This document shows, piece after piece, positions 39,673 through 49,110 of a stretch of DNA of 64,000 bases (its first letter is position 1; every line of letters starts with the position of its first letter). A program made the translations under genes and the position numbers. The DNA is from Voacanga thouarsii (lineage: Eukaryota; Streptophyta; Magnoliopsida; Gentianales; Apocynaceae). The notes under the pieces are model-generated. The model was not told where the DNA came from. It saw only the letters and a program-made list of their open reading frames with translations, and did no database searches. The stretch is taken from contig JANUWF010002425.1 of assembly GCA_026120185.1 (NCBI GenBank), forward strand, positions 310,001 to 374,000, read 5' to 3'.

Positions 39673-39832
39673 AGGGTCTCCTTTTGAGTTCTTTGTAAAT
39701 CAATCTTTGCTTCTGCTGATGCAAAAGCTCACAAATCAGCTTGTTCTTCCTAGCCATCTCTAGTTCATCACCAAAGATTGGCCATCCTAGCCCTTTTTAT
39801 CCTAGATATGTTTTGTTCATTTCTGTGGAAAT

Positions 39833-42800
39833 ATGTTCTCTAAGATGGAGACAGGGCAAGATCTCTTGATTCATCTTGTAGATCTAGCTTCTGCTACGGC
39901 ACATCTCTCCAATATGGAAGGAGATATGACTTTCATGATCTCTGATCTTCAAAGAGCTATCAGCCCTGTTGCTTCGGAGGTCATACAGTTGAATCTGGCT
40001 GTCCGGAAAGTATATCCAGAACTCTTGCAAGCTTCAAAGCTGCCGGGTTCAGACACTTCCATGGCTGTTGATGATTTGGTCATCAGCTCAAGAGAATTAC
40101 TGCAGTTGAGATCATATTCAAACAGCATATGTAGTATTGTTCGGCATGACTGGACTCGGAAAGTTAACCCACCTCAAGTAAGTGAATGAGAATCTTTCAA
40201 TATTCTACTATCTAGATTAGTAATTTTTTAAAAAAAATTAACTTCTATTTTGATCCGAGCAATATATGGAACATTGAGACATGAAATGACTTACATATGC
40301 TAATAATGGAAGTAGTGTTATAAAATTAGGGTAGTGTTAGAATAAAATCTACACACTATACATTAAGAAAATTCTAACTATTCTTTGCACAAGAATTTCT
40401 CTTTAAACTTCTCTCTTTCTTTCTCTCACAATTCTTTCTTTAATCTTTCTTTCACTAATCTTTCTTTCACAAAATAATGGTGTATTACAAGCTTAGAGAA
40501 TAGCTCTATTTATAGAGCTCTAATTAGTGGAATACATCATGGCATACATCATCTTCCACTACTCTCAATTAGTGATGTCTCCACTAAATGGTGGACATCC
40601 ATAAAAATCTTCTCTAATTATTCACATAAATCCATAATTAGTGGAACCTCCACTAATTAATGGAGATTCCAATAATTCATAACACTCTCCCTTGGATGTC
40701 CATCCATTACATAAAGAATATGCCTCGTTAAAACCTTACTAGATAAAAACCCAGTGGGAAAAAAAATCTAGTGAAGGAAAAAGAGTACACTATTCTATAT
40801 GTCTGTTTATTACTCCCCCTGATGAGATGATTCCTTTAAATCTTTAAACCGACGCATACCGATTTTATATCTCAACTTCTCAAATGTTGCAATCGGTAAA
40901 GTCTTCGTGAAAATATTTGCGAGGTTATCACATGATCGAATTTGTAGCACATCAATTTCACCTTTCTTCTGGAGTTCATGAGTAAAGAAGAATTTTGGTG
41001 AAATATATTTTGTCTGATCTCCTTTAATATATCCTCCTCGTAATTGAGTTATGCAAGCTGCATTGTCTTCATAAAGAGGAGTTGGAATACCTGTGATTGA
41101 TGATAATCCACAACTTTCTCGGATATAATGAATCATGGATCTTAGCCATACACATTCTCGACTTGCTTCATGAATGGCTATAATTTCAGCATGATTTGAA
41201 GAAGTAGCTGCTATAGATTGTTTCGTAGAACACCATGATATAGCAGTATTTCCACATGTAAATAGATAGCCCGTTTGAGAACGTGCTTTATGTGGATCAG
41301 ATAAATAACCAGTATCTGCATAACCTATCAATGTTGGATTGGTTTTATTTGAATAAAATAATCCGAGATCAATTGTACCTTGGAGATATCGAAGGACTTG
41401 TTTAATTCCATTCCAATGTCGTCGTGTTGGTGAAGAACTAAATCTTGCTAATAAATTGACAGTAAAAGTAATATCAGGTCTTGTATTATTAGCAAGATAC
41501 ATCAATGCACCAATTGCACTAAGATATGGTACTTCAGGACCAAGGAGTTCTTCATCATTTTCTTGAGGTCGGAAAGGATCTTTATCCACATTTAATAATC
41601 GGACGATCATTGGAATACTCAATGGATGTGCTTTGTCCGTGTAAAATATTTTTAGCGCTTTTGCTGTATATGTTGATTGATGAATAAATGTTCCACTCTC
41701 CAAATGTTCAATTTGTAAACCAAGGCAAAATTTGGTTTTACAAAAATTCTTGATTTCGAATTCTCTTTTTAAATAATCAATTGTTTCTTGGAGCTCTTCA
41801 AGAGTTCCAATAAGATTAATATCATCAACATATATAGCTAATATCACAAATTTAGAACCAAATTTCTTAATAAAAACACATGGACATACCTGGTCATTTT
41901 TAAATCCCGCTTTCAATAAATATTCACTAAGACGTGTGAATCACATGCGCCCAGATTGCTTCAGGCCATATAATGATTTCTGCAACTTGATGGAGTAATT
42001 TTCACGAGGATAATGTTTATATGCTTCAGGCATATGAAATCCTTCGGGGATTTTCATGTAAACATCATTTTCTAAATTTTTATACAAGTAAGCAGTGACA
42101 ACATCTAATAGACGCATATCTATCTTTTCATGTACTACCAAACTGATAAGATATTGGAGTGTAATAGCATCAACAACAGGAGAATAAGTTTCATCATAAT
42201 CAATACCTGGTTTTTGTGAAAAACTTTGGACTACTAATCGCGCTTTATATCGAATGATTTCACTCTTTTCATTGCGCTTTCGCACAAATATTCATTTGTA
42301 GCCAACAGGTTTTACACCTTCTGGTGTTCGGACTGCAGGTCCGAAGACTTCACGTTGTGTCAGTGCATTTAACTCCGATTGAATCGCATCTTTCCATTGT
42401 AGCCAATCTTTTTTATGCCGACATTCATCAACTGATATTGGTTCAGGATCATCACTATCATATATAACATCAAGAGATATTATATGCAAACATATGATCA
42501 ATAATTGTTTCTATCCGATTCCAACTTTTATCGGAAGTGGTATAATGGATAGAAATTTCAGTGTTACTTTCATTTATGTCTGGTTCTTTGCCATAAGTTT
42601 TCTCTTGGTCTTTATCATTCTTTGCTTTAATATGATCATCTGGACCATTAATCCTCTCTTTTTTCGAAGATTTTTATCTTTAGAACCAAGAGGTCGGTCA
42701 TGCTTCTGGCATGCTTTTGGCTCAGCAGCTATATGTAAAATTTTTTGTTCTGTTGGAACTTCAATTAGAATAGGAGCATTTATAGTTGGCATATGCGATT

Positions 42801-43154
42801 TTGTTACTCTTCTAGAGTCAACAAAAGCGTCTGGCATTTGATTTGCAATGCTTTACAAATAAATTATCTTTTGAACTTCAAGTTCACACGCGCTTGTATG
42901 CGGATCAAGATAATTTAATGATGTTGTCCAATCACGATCTTTCTTGTACTGTTTCTATTCTCCCCCTAATTTAGGGAATAATGATTTCACAAGAGAATAA
43001 GAAAAGAAATATAAGAAAATGATGACAAGCAGGAAATGCCAAGAAAAATATCTCCTTTTTTTTTTCACTCTTTCCGGTACCGACTTTTCCTCTTCATCTC
43101 TTGTCTTTTCTTCTCCTCCGACTTTCTACCTACCATCTACCTCTTCTTCTTCCT

Positions 43155-43193
<39 letters not shown>

Positions 43194-45989
43194 ATCGATA
43201 TATATCTCAGTTATCAGTCATTAGTAAACATCAAAAACAAAAATCACAAAGCAGATATGGAGACTCGTAATTCATTTGAGACATGGTCAAATTTTGACTC
43301 GGTTTCTGCAGCAGATGTTGATGTATTTTCCTTTCCAAACCAACCGCTTCTGCCTAATTCGAACGCATAAGAGTTTGATATGTTTTCCTTTCCAAATCAA
43401 CCGCTTCCTCCTAATTTCAGGTGAGATACCTTTGAGGGCTTCCATTTGTTTTTAGTATGCTTGATAATGAAATTAAACTCTCTTTTGGTTTGTTTTTTAT
43501 GTAAATCAGTGGAAGTTTTGAACATACTGCTTTGGACCAAGTTGATCTGCCCTTACAAGAGACTGCTTTTGATACTGTTCCTCTTGATGCTATTCATTTG
43601 AATGAGGATATGCTTGTGCATGATCATTTCTACTCTCTAATGGATTTTGAACAAAGCCAGAATATGTTTCCAGGTTATTATACATTTAAACATGGATTTT
43701 GAATGGTATTACCTTTACTGATATTATTTTCTTTTTCTAGGAGAAATAATGAGTGGTCTTGGCAACGAAGTCGGAGTAAGTACTCATGAAATGCATAATA
43801 TCGAAGTTCAAGATATTATTGCAGACAAAATTCCTGGGGAGAAGAAGATGATTAAGAGGCAGAGAGAGAAGACGGGCAATAACTCCCAAACACTATCAAG
43901 AGAAACAATTTCGCAGTACTTTTACCTACCAATCAAGAGCGCAGCCAAAGAATTGAATATTGGCATAACCCGTCTCAAGAAAAGATGTAGGAAGTTAGGA
44001 ATTCGTCGATGGCCTCACAGGAAATTGGTGAGCTTGGAGACCATAATCAAGAATGTTCAGGTTCTCTCTCATACATACTTATAATTTGCAAGTATGAAAC
44101 TATGAAAGATTTATAAGTAAATAACCGATGATATCACTTCGATTTACAGGAGATGCAAAATAAAGAAGAAGGAGGACATATGGCTGAGAAGAAGTTGAAA
44201 GAAGCCATTTCGATACTGGAATGTGAAAAACAATTGGTGGAAGAAAGTCCTAATACGCAATTAGAGAACCAAACACAGAAATTGAGACAAGCATGCTTCA
44301 AGGCCAAATATAATAAGAAATTTAATTATAATAAACTTAAGGAGATCATAAATCCCAAGACTCAATTCGCAGTAATTTTACGGCTAATTCTGCTGCTAGT
44401 CTCGATGCTGATTCAAAGGGGAAAGAAAAGGAAGAGGATGTCGAAAAAGATGAGTGAAGTCCATAATTACTAATTGTTTGTCTTCCTCTAATGTAAATAT
44501 TGAAAAAGAACAATTACAAACCTTCATCTTACATTTGTTAGCTCAATTACAAAAGAGCAACTATAAGCATGTATCCTCAAGTTCATATGAACACTAGTGA
44601 TATGAATAAAAGATGTGATGCTTATTATTAATAGAAATATATTTTTCCCTTATTATCTTTTCTGTTACACTTCAGGTGGCTAGTATTTCTCTATGATAAG
44701 GGAAATATCGAGTGTGTCCATGACCATAACCACGGCCACTGCCACAACTACGACTATAACGATGGCTTCTGTTGGAGCCAACAGCATTCACTTCTGAGAC
44801 TGTTGTTGAGCCAATTTATCTGGCTTCATGATTTCTCAATAATAACTCATGTTAAAGCTGTCAATTTTGGATACCCTTTTTCTCGATATTGTTACTGTAG
44901 GACATGAAAAGTGAAGAATGTCTTCTCTAATATAACTTCATCAGTAACTTTTTCTCCGTAAAATTTTTAACTAAGATGTAGTTTTATATATCACGGAGTT
45001 CACGGTTTTACAATCTTGCAACTTCAGGTGCAACCATTTATACCGTGCAGTGGGTAGTACGACCATCTTTAGGTGGTCAAATCTTTCTTTTTATCCACAT
45101 GACATATGGATCTCCTTTTTTTTTTAGCATTTAGATGCATTTCTGTATGACATATAATTTTTTTTTCCAGAAATATCAAGGGCTACAAATTCGAATTTAG
45201 CGAGATCAATAAATGCGTACCTGTCTTCTGGCTTTAATAACGGCAGAGATTCGTGTTGATAACGTGTTATAAAATTAGGGTAGTGTTAGAATAAAATCTA
45301 CACACTACACACTAAGAAAATTCTAACTATTCTTTGCACAAGAATTTCTCTTCAAACTTCTCTCTTTCTTTCTCTCACAATTCTTTCTCTTCAAACTTCT
45401 CTCTTTCTTTCTCTCACAATTCTTTCTCTAATCTTTCTTTCACTAATTTTTCTTTCACAAAATAATGGTGTATTACAAGCTTAGAGAATAGCTCTATTTA
45501 TAGAGCTCTAATTAGTGGAATACATCATGGCATACATCATCTTCCACTAATCTCAATTAGTGGTGTCTCCACTAAATGGTGGACATCCATAAAAATTTTC
45601 TCTAATTATTCACATAAATCTATAATTAGTAGAGCCTCTATTAATTAATGGAGATTCCAATAATTCATAACAAGTAGATTTTTCTTTACAGTATTTTATA
45701 TATCAAATCTCACCATTTGAAGCCATATTTTCTTTATTTTGCAGCATTGTTGTGAGATAAAGAAATTTTTAGTTAGGAATTGCTACAGATGTGGAAAAAT
45801 GAAGGATTCATATAAAAATTATATTAAAATATAATTATGGATTACTGAAGGATTTACGTGGGGATAAAATGAGACTATCAATTACTAGAAGCCTAATAAC
45901 TGTTATTTTGAATCCAACAACAGGATCAAAGCATGTCAGACGATGATCAAGATGGGGCTAAAACATGTGGTATTTATGATATGTTTTAG
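39833..45989 (+). CDS. small two-exon plant gene, function unknown (intron hosts a retrotransposon)
   Basis: Exon 1, 39833-40177, encodes 115 residues and ends CAA|GTAAGT, a strong donor, in phase 0. The next in-phase acceptor with a sensible reading is AACAACAG at 45923; exon 2, 45924-45989, adds 21 acidic residues (DQSMSDDDQDGAKTC then YDMF) and a stop, for 136 in total. METGQ at 39845 is an alternative start. The protein is mostly helical in appearance (HLVDLASATAHL, ISDLQRAISPVASEVIQL, DDLVISSRELLQL), with no signal peptide or membrane segment, and I do not recognise the family. The intron is 5746 bp, of which 5362 bp is the copia element plus one target copy; without it the intron would be 384 bp. 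The exon 2 assignment is inferred from phase and splice consensus alone. Confidence 0.5.
40316..40684 (-). repeat. copia 3' LTR
   Basis: 369 bp, TG...CA, preceded outside by AGTAG. On the minus strand it is preceded by the polypurine tract CCAAGGGAGAG (40685-40695). Confidence 0.9.
40810..42990 (-). pseudogene. copia reverse transcriptase and RNase H, with nonsense codons
   Basis: Read on the minus strand from about 42990: a linker after integrase (LFPKLGGE, then DWTTSLNYLDPHTS and ANQMPDAFVDSR), RT start near 42480 (KDWLQWKDAIQSELNAL), RT core (RYKARLVVQSFSQKPGIDY), the catalytic YVDD near 41835, and RNase H (GYADTGYLSDPHKARSQTGY near 41310; LYEDNAACI near 41060) to the stop at 40810. The largest piece is 368 codons open (41916-40810). 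Two tryptophan codons are TGA (41941-41943 in 'GRMW' and 42292-42294 in 'GYKW'). The order RT-RNase H after integrase is the copia order. The polymerase is no longer made as one chain. Confidence 0.85.
43000..43256 (+). promoter_or_regulatory. short upstream region of the RKD gene
   Basis: Only about 250 bp separate the last recognisable copia sequence from the first RKD ATG. It contains CT-rich sequence (43070-43155) and an (AT)n run at 43160-43188 and would have to hold the promoter if the gene is expressed from its own signals. No clear TATA box can be separated from the AT repeat. Confidence 0.35.
43257..43379 (+). pseudogene. upstream RKD reading frame ending at TAA
   Basis: METRNSFETWSNFD to a stop at 43368 is in frame with the main RKD frame and is RKD-like in tone. 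The segment FSFPNQPLLPN (about 43327-43359) is repeated as FSFPNQPLPPN just after the stop (43383-43415), so an internal ~54 bp tandem duplication is present. It could act as an upstream ORF of 37 codons. Confidence 0.5.
43380..44473 (+). CDS. RKD-type RWP-RK transcription factor inside a copia element
   Basis: Four exons, 43380-43420, 43510-43673, 43741-44060 and 44150-44473, with GT-AG introns of 89, 67 and 89 bp, give an uninterrupted 282-residue frame. The RWP-RK domain spans residues ~120-173, with the signature RWPHRK at 158-163 and the preceding YLPIKSAAKELNIGITRLKK helix. A basic stretch (KKMIKRQREK) precedes it and a charged, probably coiled-coil tail follows (EKKLKEAISILECEKQLVEE). 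RKD proteins (about 250-310 residues) are nuclear regulators of egg-cell identity and early embryo patterning. A longer start at 43257 (METRNSFETW) is in frame but meets TAA at 43368-43370; the ATG at 43380 bypasses it. So the gene is either functional with a shorter N-terminus or newly nonsense-mutated. It runs antisense to the surrounding retrotransposon and in the same direction as the gene hosting that element. Confidence 0.8.
44605..44610 (+). terminator. poly(A) signal AATAAA of the RKD gene
   Basis: AATAAA 132 bp after the RKD stop codon, within an AT-rich 3' end that finishes before copia gag sequence resumes at about 44650-44690. Confidence 0.5.
44690..45240 (-). pseudogene. copia gag, decayed
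   Basis: Read on the minus strand from about 45210: LAKFEFVALDISGK, then after breaks ARYKWLHLKLQD-like and VILEKTFFTFHV, then a C-terminal SEVNAVGSNRSHRYSR followed by a Gly/Arg/His-rich end (GSGRGYGHGH). This is the usual order in plant copia gag. It stops where the CCHC knuckle should follow, at the junction with the RKD cassette. Stops and deletions make it non-functional. Confidence 0.65.
45265..45672 (-). repeat. copia 5' LTR
   Basis: 408 bp, TGTTATAAAATT to AATTCATAACA, followed by AGTAG. Carries an extra tandem copy of a 39 bp CT-rich unit (around 45350-45425) absent from the 3' LTR. Confidence 0.9.
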
Positions 45990-46520
45990 CAAAAGATATA
46001 TTTATCAGACATGGCAAGACAAGATTTTAGTGAAAAGTAATTGAGTGAGATTAAAAAAAAAGTTATGAATTACTGAAGGATTTGTAATGTTATGAGTCCT
46101 TCACTATTTATTTCTTATATTTTTATATATGATAAACTTTTGGAAGGATTTACATATGAAATTTACAAGATTATGGATTGCTAAAGGGTAGATGAGATTG
46201 TGGATTTTAAAAGAATTTAAATAGAAAACTCACTTAGTTATGGATAGCTGAAGGATCTGTCAAATTATATGTTTTGAAATAATATATAATCAAATTTTAC
46301 AGGAAAGATATAAATCTTTATGAATAGTCGAAGGATTTACAGTATGTTGCAGAGGATGATGTCAGATGATGTTGCATGTTGTAGAGGATTACTTCATGAA
46401 TTTAATAGTTGAAGCTTACTAATAGTTATAGAACTCTTGATTCTGATTATTGTTACATTGTAATTTCTATTACACATTTTCACCCTTGGATGTGCATTTG
46501 TTCTCAATAGAAGAATTTTG
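45990..46520. repeat. dispersed 'TTATGGATTACTGAAGGATTTA' repeats / possible 3' UTR
   Basis: Five imperfect copies of 'TTATGGATTACTGAAGGATT' occur near 45834, 46066, 46172, 46244 and 46317. The tail, with TGTAATTTCTATTACAC near 46455 and an AATAGAA-type stretch near 46505, could be the 3' UTR of the small plant gene. Confidence 0.4.
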
Positions 46521-48229
46521 TTTTATCATCTTCTCCTGGCTGCCTCTTTGTTCCTTATTATTCTTTGCAACCCTGTACTCCTAAGATTGTTGGATGCGCA
46601 ATGTACTAATGAGAGCAATTCTTCTTCAATGAGATAATTTTTTAGTTTAATTGGCGGAATTTTGCAACAAATTTTGACTTACAATTTGAAGCTATCACAA
46701 AGTAATGCACAGGGAATTTGAAGATTAAGGCATGTTTATGTAAGTAAGATTCATTGCAAAATTAAGATTCCTCCTCCATAAGGGGAGAAACACATTCTTT
46801 TTTTTTTTAATTAATTTTTAGTTTTTAGGAAGGAGAAACCCTCGCATCCACACTATTATATTTTTCAACGGTTATTGCATCGGGAAATACTCCGAATACT
46901 GTTTTGCTTTGTTCCTGTGACCAATCCATTTTATACTGATTTGGTTTTTAATTTGCCAAAGTCAAGAGGGCAGCAAACGGTAGCACTTTGTAGAGTTAGA
47001 GATGTCCAAATTTATAATTAAGTTTAAAGACTTAAATTAATGAATATCTATTTAAATGCAATATATTTTATTAATTTAAATAGATATCTATATAAAATTA
47101 TAGTCTCAACAAAAAATAAAAAATCAAGTAACATCCATAACTTAAAAGATGAGCTTATTAACATATGAGTTTCGTCACTAATATATTTCGTTAACAAGAA
47201 TAAGGTTATAAAAGAAAATGTTTATTTAGTTGATTTAAAATAATAAGTTTCATTAATATATAGATAGTACCACTAGTCTTTTCAGTTCATAAGAGTACCA
47301 TAATAAAAAATATATTTATTTATTTGATTAAAAATAAAATATATTTAATAATAAATAAATATTCAAAATCCATTTATACCATCTATTTAATAAATAAACT
47401 TAAATGAATCGCCTCCATTTAAGTGTATCCCAATTCAAATAAATATCCATATTGCTATTCTTCCAAGTTCAATATTGCTTGATTTGTCCTCTTGAAGTAG
47501 TGTTGAATAAAAGGTCTAGCGCTCTAAGGTAATGTTTCTAGAATTGGATTGGGCATCGACTTAAAAAATTTATTAGTTCACGATTTAATAGTCTAATCAT
47601 AATTAGATCACAATTAAATCGTAATTAAGCTGATAATATTATAATTTAAAGTTTAAAAATATAATTATTTTTAAGAATAAAATTGATGAATAATATAATA
47701 TAATTTAAATCTATATAGGTATAAATAATGAAATTAGAAAAAAAATGTGGTATTTTCTCTATTATTGTGGACTATTTAATCCCTTTGTGTAATTTATTAT
47801 TTTTTTATGAATATATTATCTTATTTAGTAAAAAAAAAAAAAATGGTTCAATTCAGTTGGACTGACCGGTTCAACGGTTGAACCGATTAGTCCAAATCAA
47901 TTTGCATTAATAAAAAGATTTTTTAGAATTATGATTTAAAAAAAAGGATCGGACCAGTTTGGAGACCAATTCACAGTCTGACCGGCTGGTCTGATCTGGT
48001 CCAAAAATCAATACTCTAGGTTAAAAGCAATGTCCGGAAAAGTCTCACAAAGGAAGTATTCTATTTCCAGCTTTAAGGAAATTAATGACAGCTTGTGAAT
48101 GACCCTTATCTAGATTGGATTTCTTTTAGAACATAGCTTCCCTAATATAAAAAATGCAAAATGAGAAAGAAACAGAACCTGAGATGGCAATTCCTGAAAC
48201 AACAGAATGGTCAATTCTGTTCTTCCATT
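46521..48229. other. gene-free AT-rich DNA
   Basis: No gene is seen. A segment at 47845-48010 (GGACTGACCGGTTCAACGG and later ACCGGCTGGTCTGATCTGGT) has weakly inverted 'ACCGGT/GGTC' ends resembling a common short plant repeat, but no duplication could be defined. Confidence 0.45.
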
Positions 48230-48448
48230 TTAGGATTTTAAGCTTATGTTGCAGTTATGAAGTTCTTGAAAACACTTCCAAACAATCAATTTGTCTTTCA
48301 CATATATCATGCTGGGTCCCAAAGGGGTCCCAATGTTATTCCAACCATCACCAAATATTCTTTCAATGCGTTTCGCGATCTGACCTTCAAGGGATAATTC
48401 CTTGAGTTCCACGGTATTTTTAGTTTCTTCTTCCTTCACAAATGCCAT
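48230..48448 (-). CDS. candidate small ORF, 72 residues, unknown
   Basis: An ATG frame with complex composition (ELKELSLEGQIAKRIERIFG, then GTPLGPSMIYVKDKLIVWK) unlike the low-complexity chance frames around it. A TTATAATA motif lies about 95 bp before the ATG on the minus strand. I do not recognise the family; it could equally be the remains of an exon from a larger gene. It sits about 660 bp beyond the bZIP stop codon on the same strand, so it might also be mistaken for bZIP 3' sequence. Confidence 0.3.
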   Translation of the reverse strand: MAFVKEEETKNTVELKELSLEGQIAKRIERIFGDGWNNIGTPLGPSMIYVKDKLIVWKCFQELHNCNISLKS

Positions 48449-49110
48449 TCAAGAAAATGGTACTATTCTGAATCTCATCCTTGCTGGTCCGGACAGTGGT
48501 AGAACCCAGAAGAGGCGAAGTGCAGAAACCCAAGGCTATTATAAAGGCTACCGAAACCAGGGGCGGGGCTTGTGGTTTTTGTTGGGTGGGGGGATGTGGT
48601 CACGCTTAACAGTTGGAGTTGGGTGTACCAATCCTCTTTTCCAGTTGTGGGAAAATGTAAAAGTTGCCAGTTCCTATACAAGGGCATCCCGTCTCATTAA
48701 AATACTAGTTAAGGTGGCATTGGCTAACCGGGCATAAAGTAAACTACCAACTACTAAGTGTTGATGCTTTAAAAAAATAAAAGAGGCCAAAAAGAGGGGG
48801 AAAAAAAAGGTCATTCAACAGCCGGTTGCAAAGATCATTCAAATAGCAGGTACACTAGAAGCACTCTGTATAAAGAATATGTTGTAATAACCATTCACCA
48901 TGATCTATGAACTGTGTACATCGCATAATTAGTAAAATGAGAAATCAACATACCTAATAGAGCTGGTACAAGGGACTAAATCCCAAGCAAACATTTTTAA
49001 ACTGGATGTGCAGTACACATATATTTGCATGTACAAAGGTCCTATCCAGCATAAATTACCTATTAATTCCCTAACATCAACTTTTCGGAAGCAGATTTTC
49101 CAGTATGTTA

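Larger units (their letters stand above)
40316..45672 (-). mobile_element. Ty1/copia retrotransposon carrying an RKD gene
   Basis: Two LTRs beginning TGTTATAAAATT and ending TTCATAACA are bracketed by the perfect duplication AGTAG (40311-40315, 45673-45677). Element order read on the minus strand is 5' LTR (right), primer site CGTTATCAACACGA, decayed gag, then a cassette with an RKD gene in the opposite direction, then the end of the integrase/linker, RT, RNase H, the PPT CAAGGGAGAG and the 3' LTR (left). The zinc-knuckle, protease and integrase coding region expected between gag and RT is missing and the RKD cassette (about 43000-44650) occupies its place. By hand count the LTRs differ at about 13 of 369 aligned positions plus one 39 bp duplication. 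Confidence 0.85.

Noticed and set aside
40316..45672. Two independent solo LTRs flanking a normal RKD gene by chance
   Set aside because: The shared AGTAG duplication, primer site, PPT and correctly ordered gag and RT fragments make a single element more likely.
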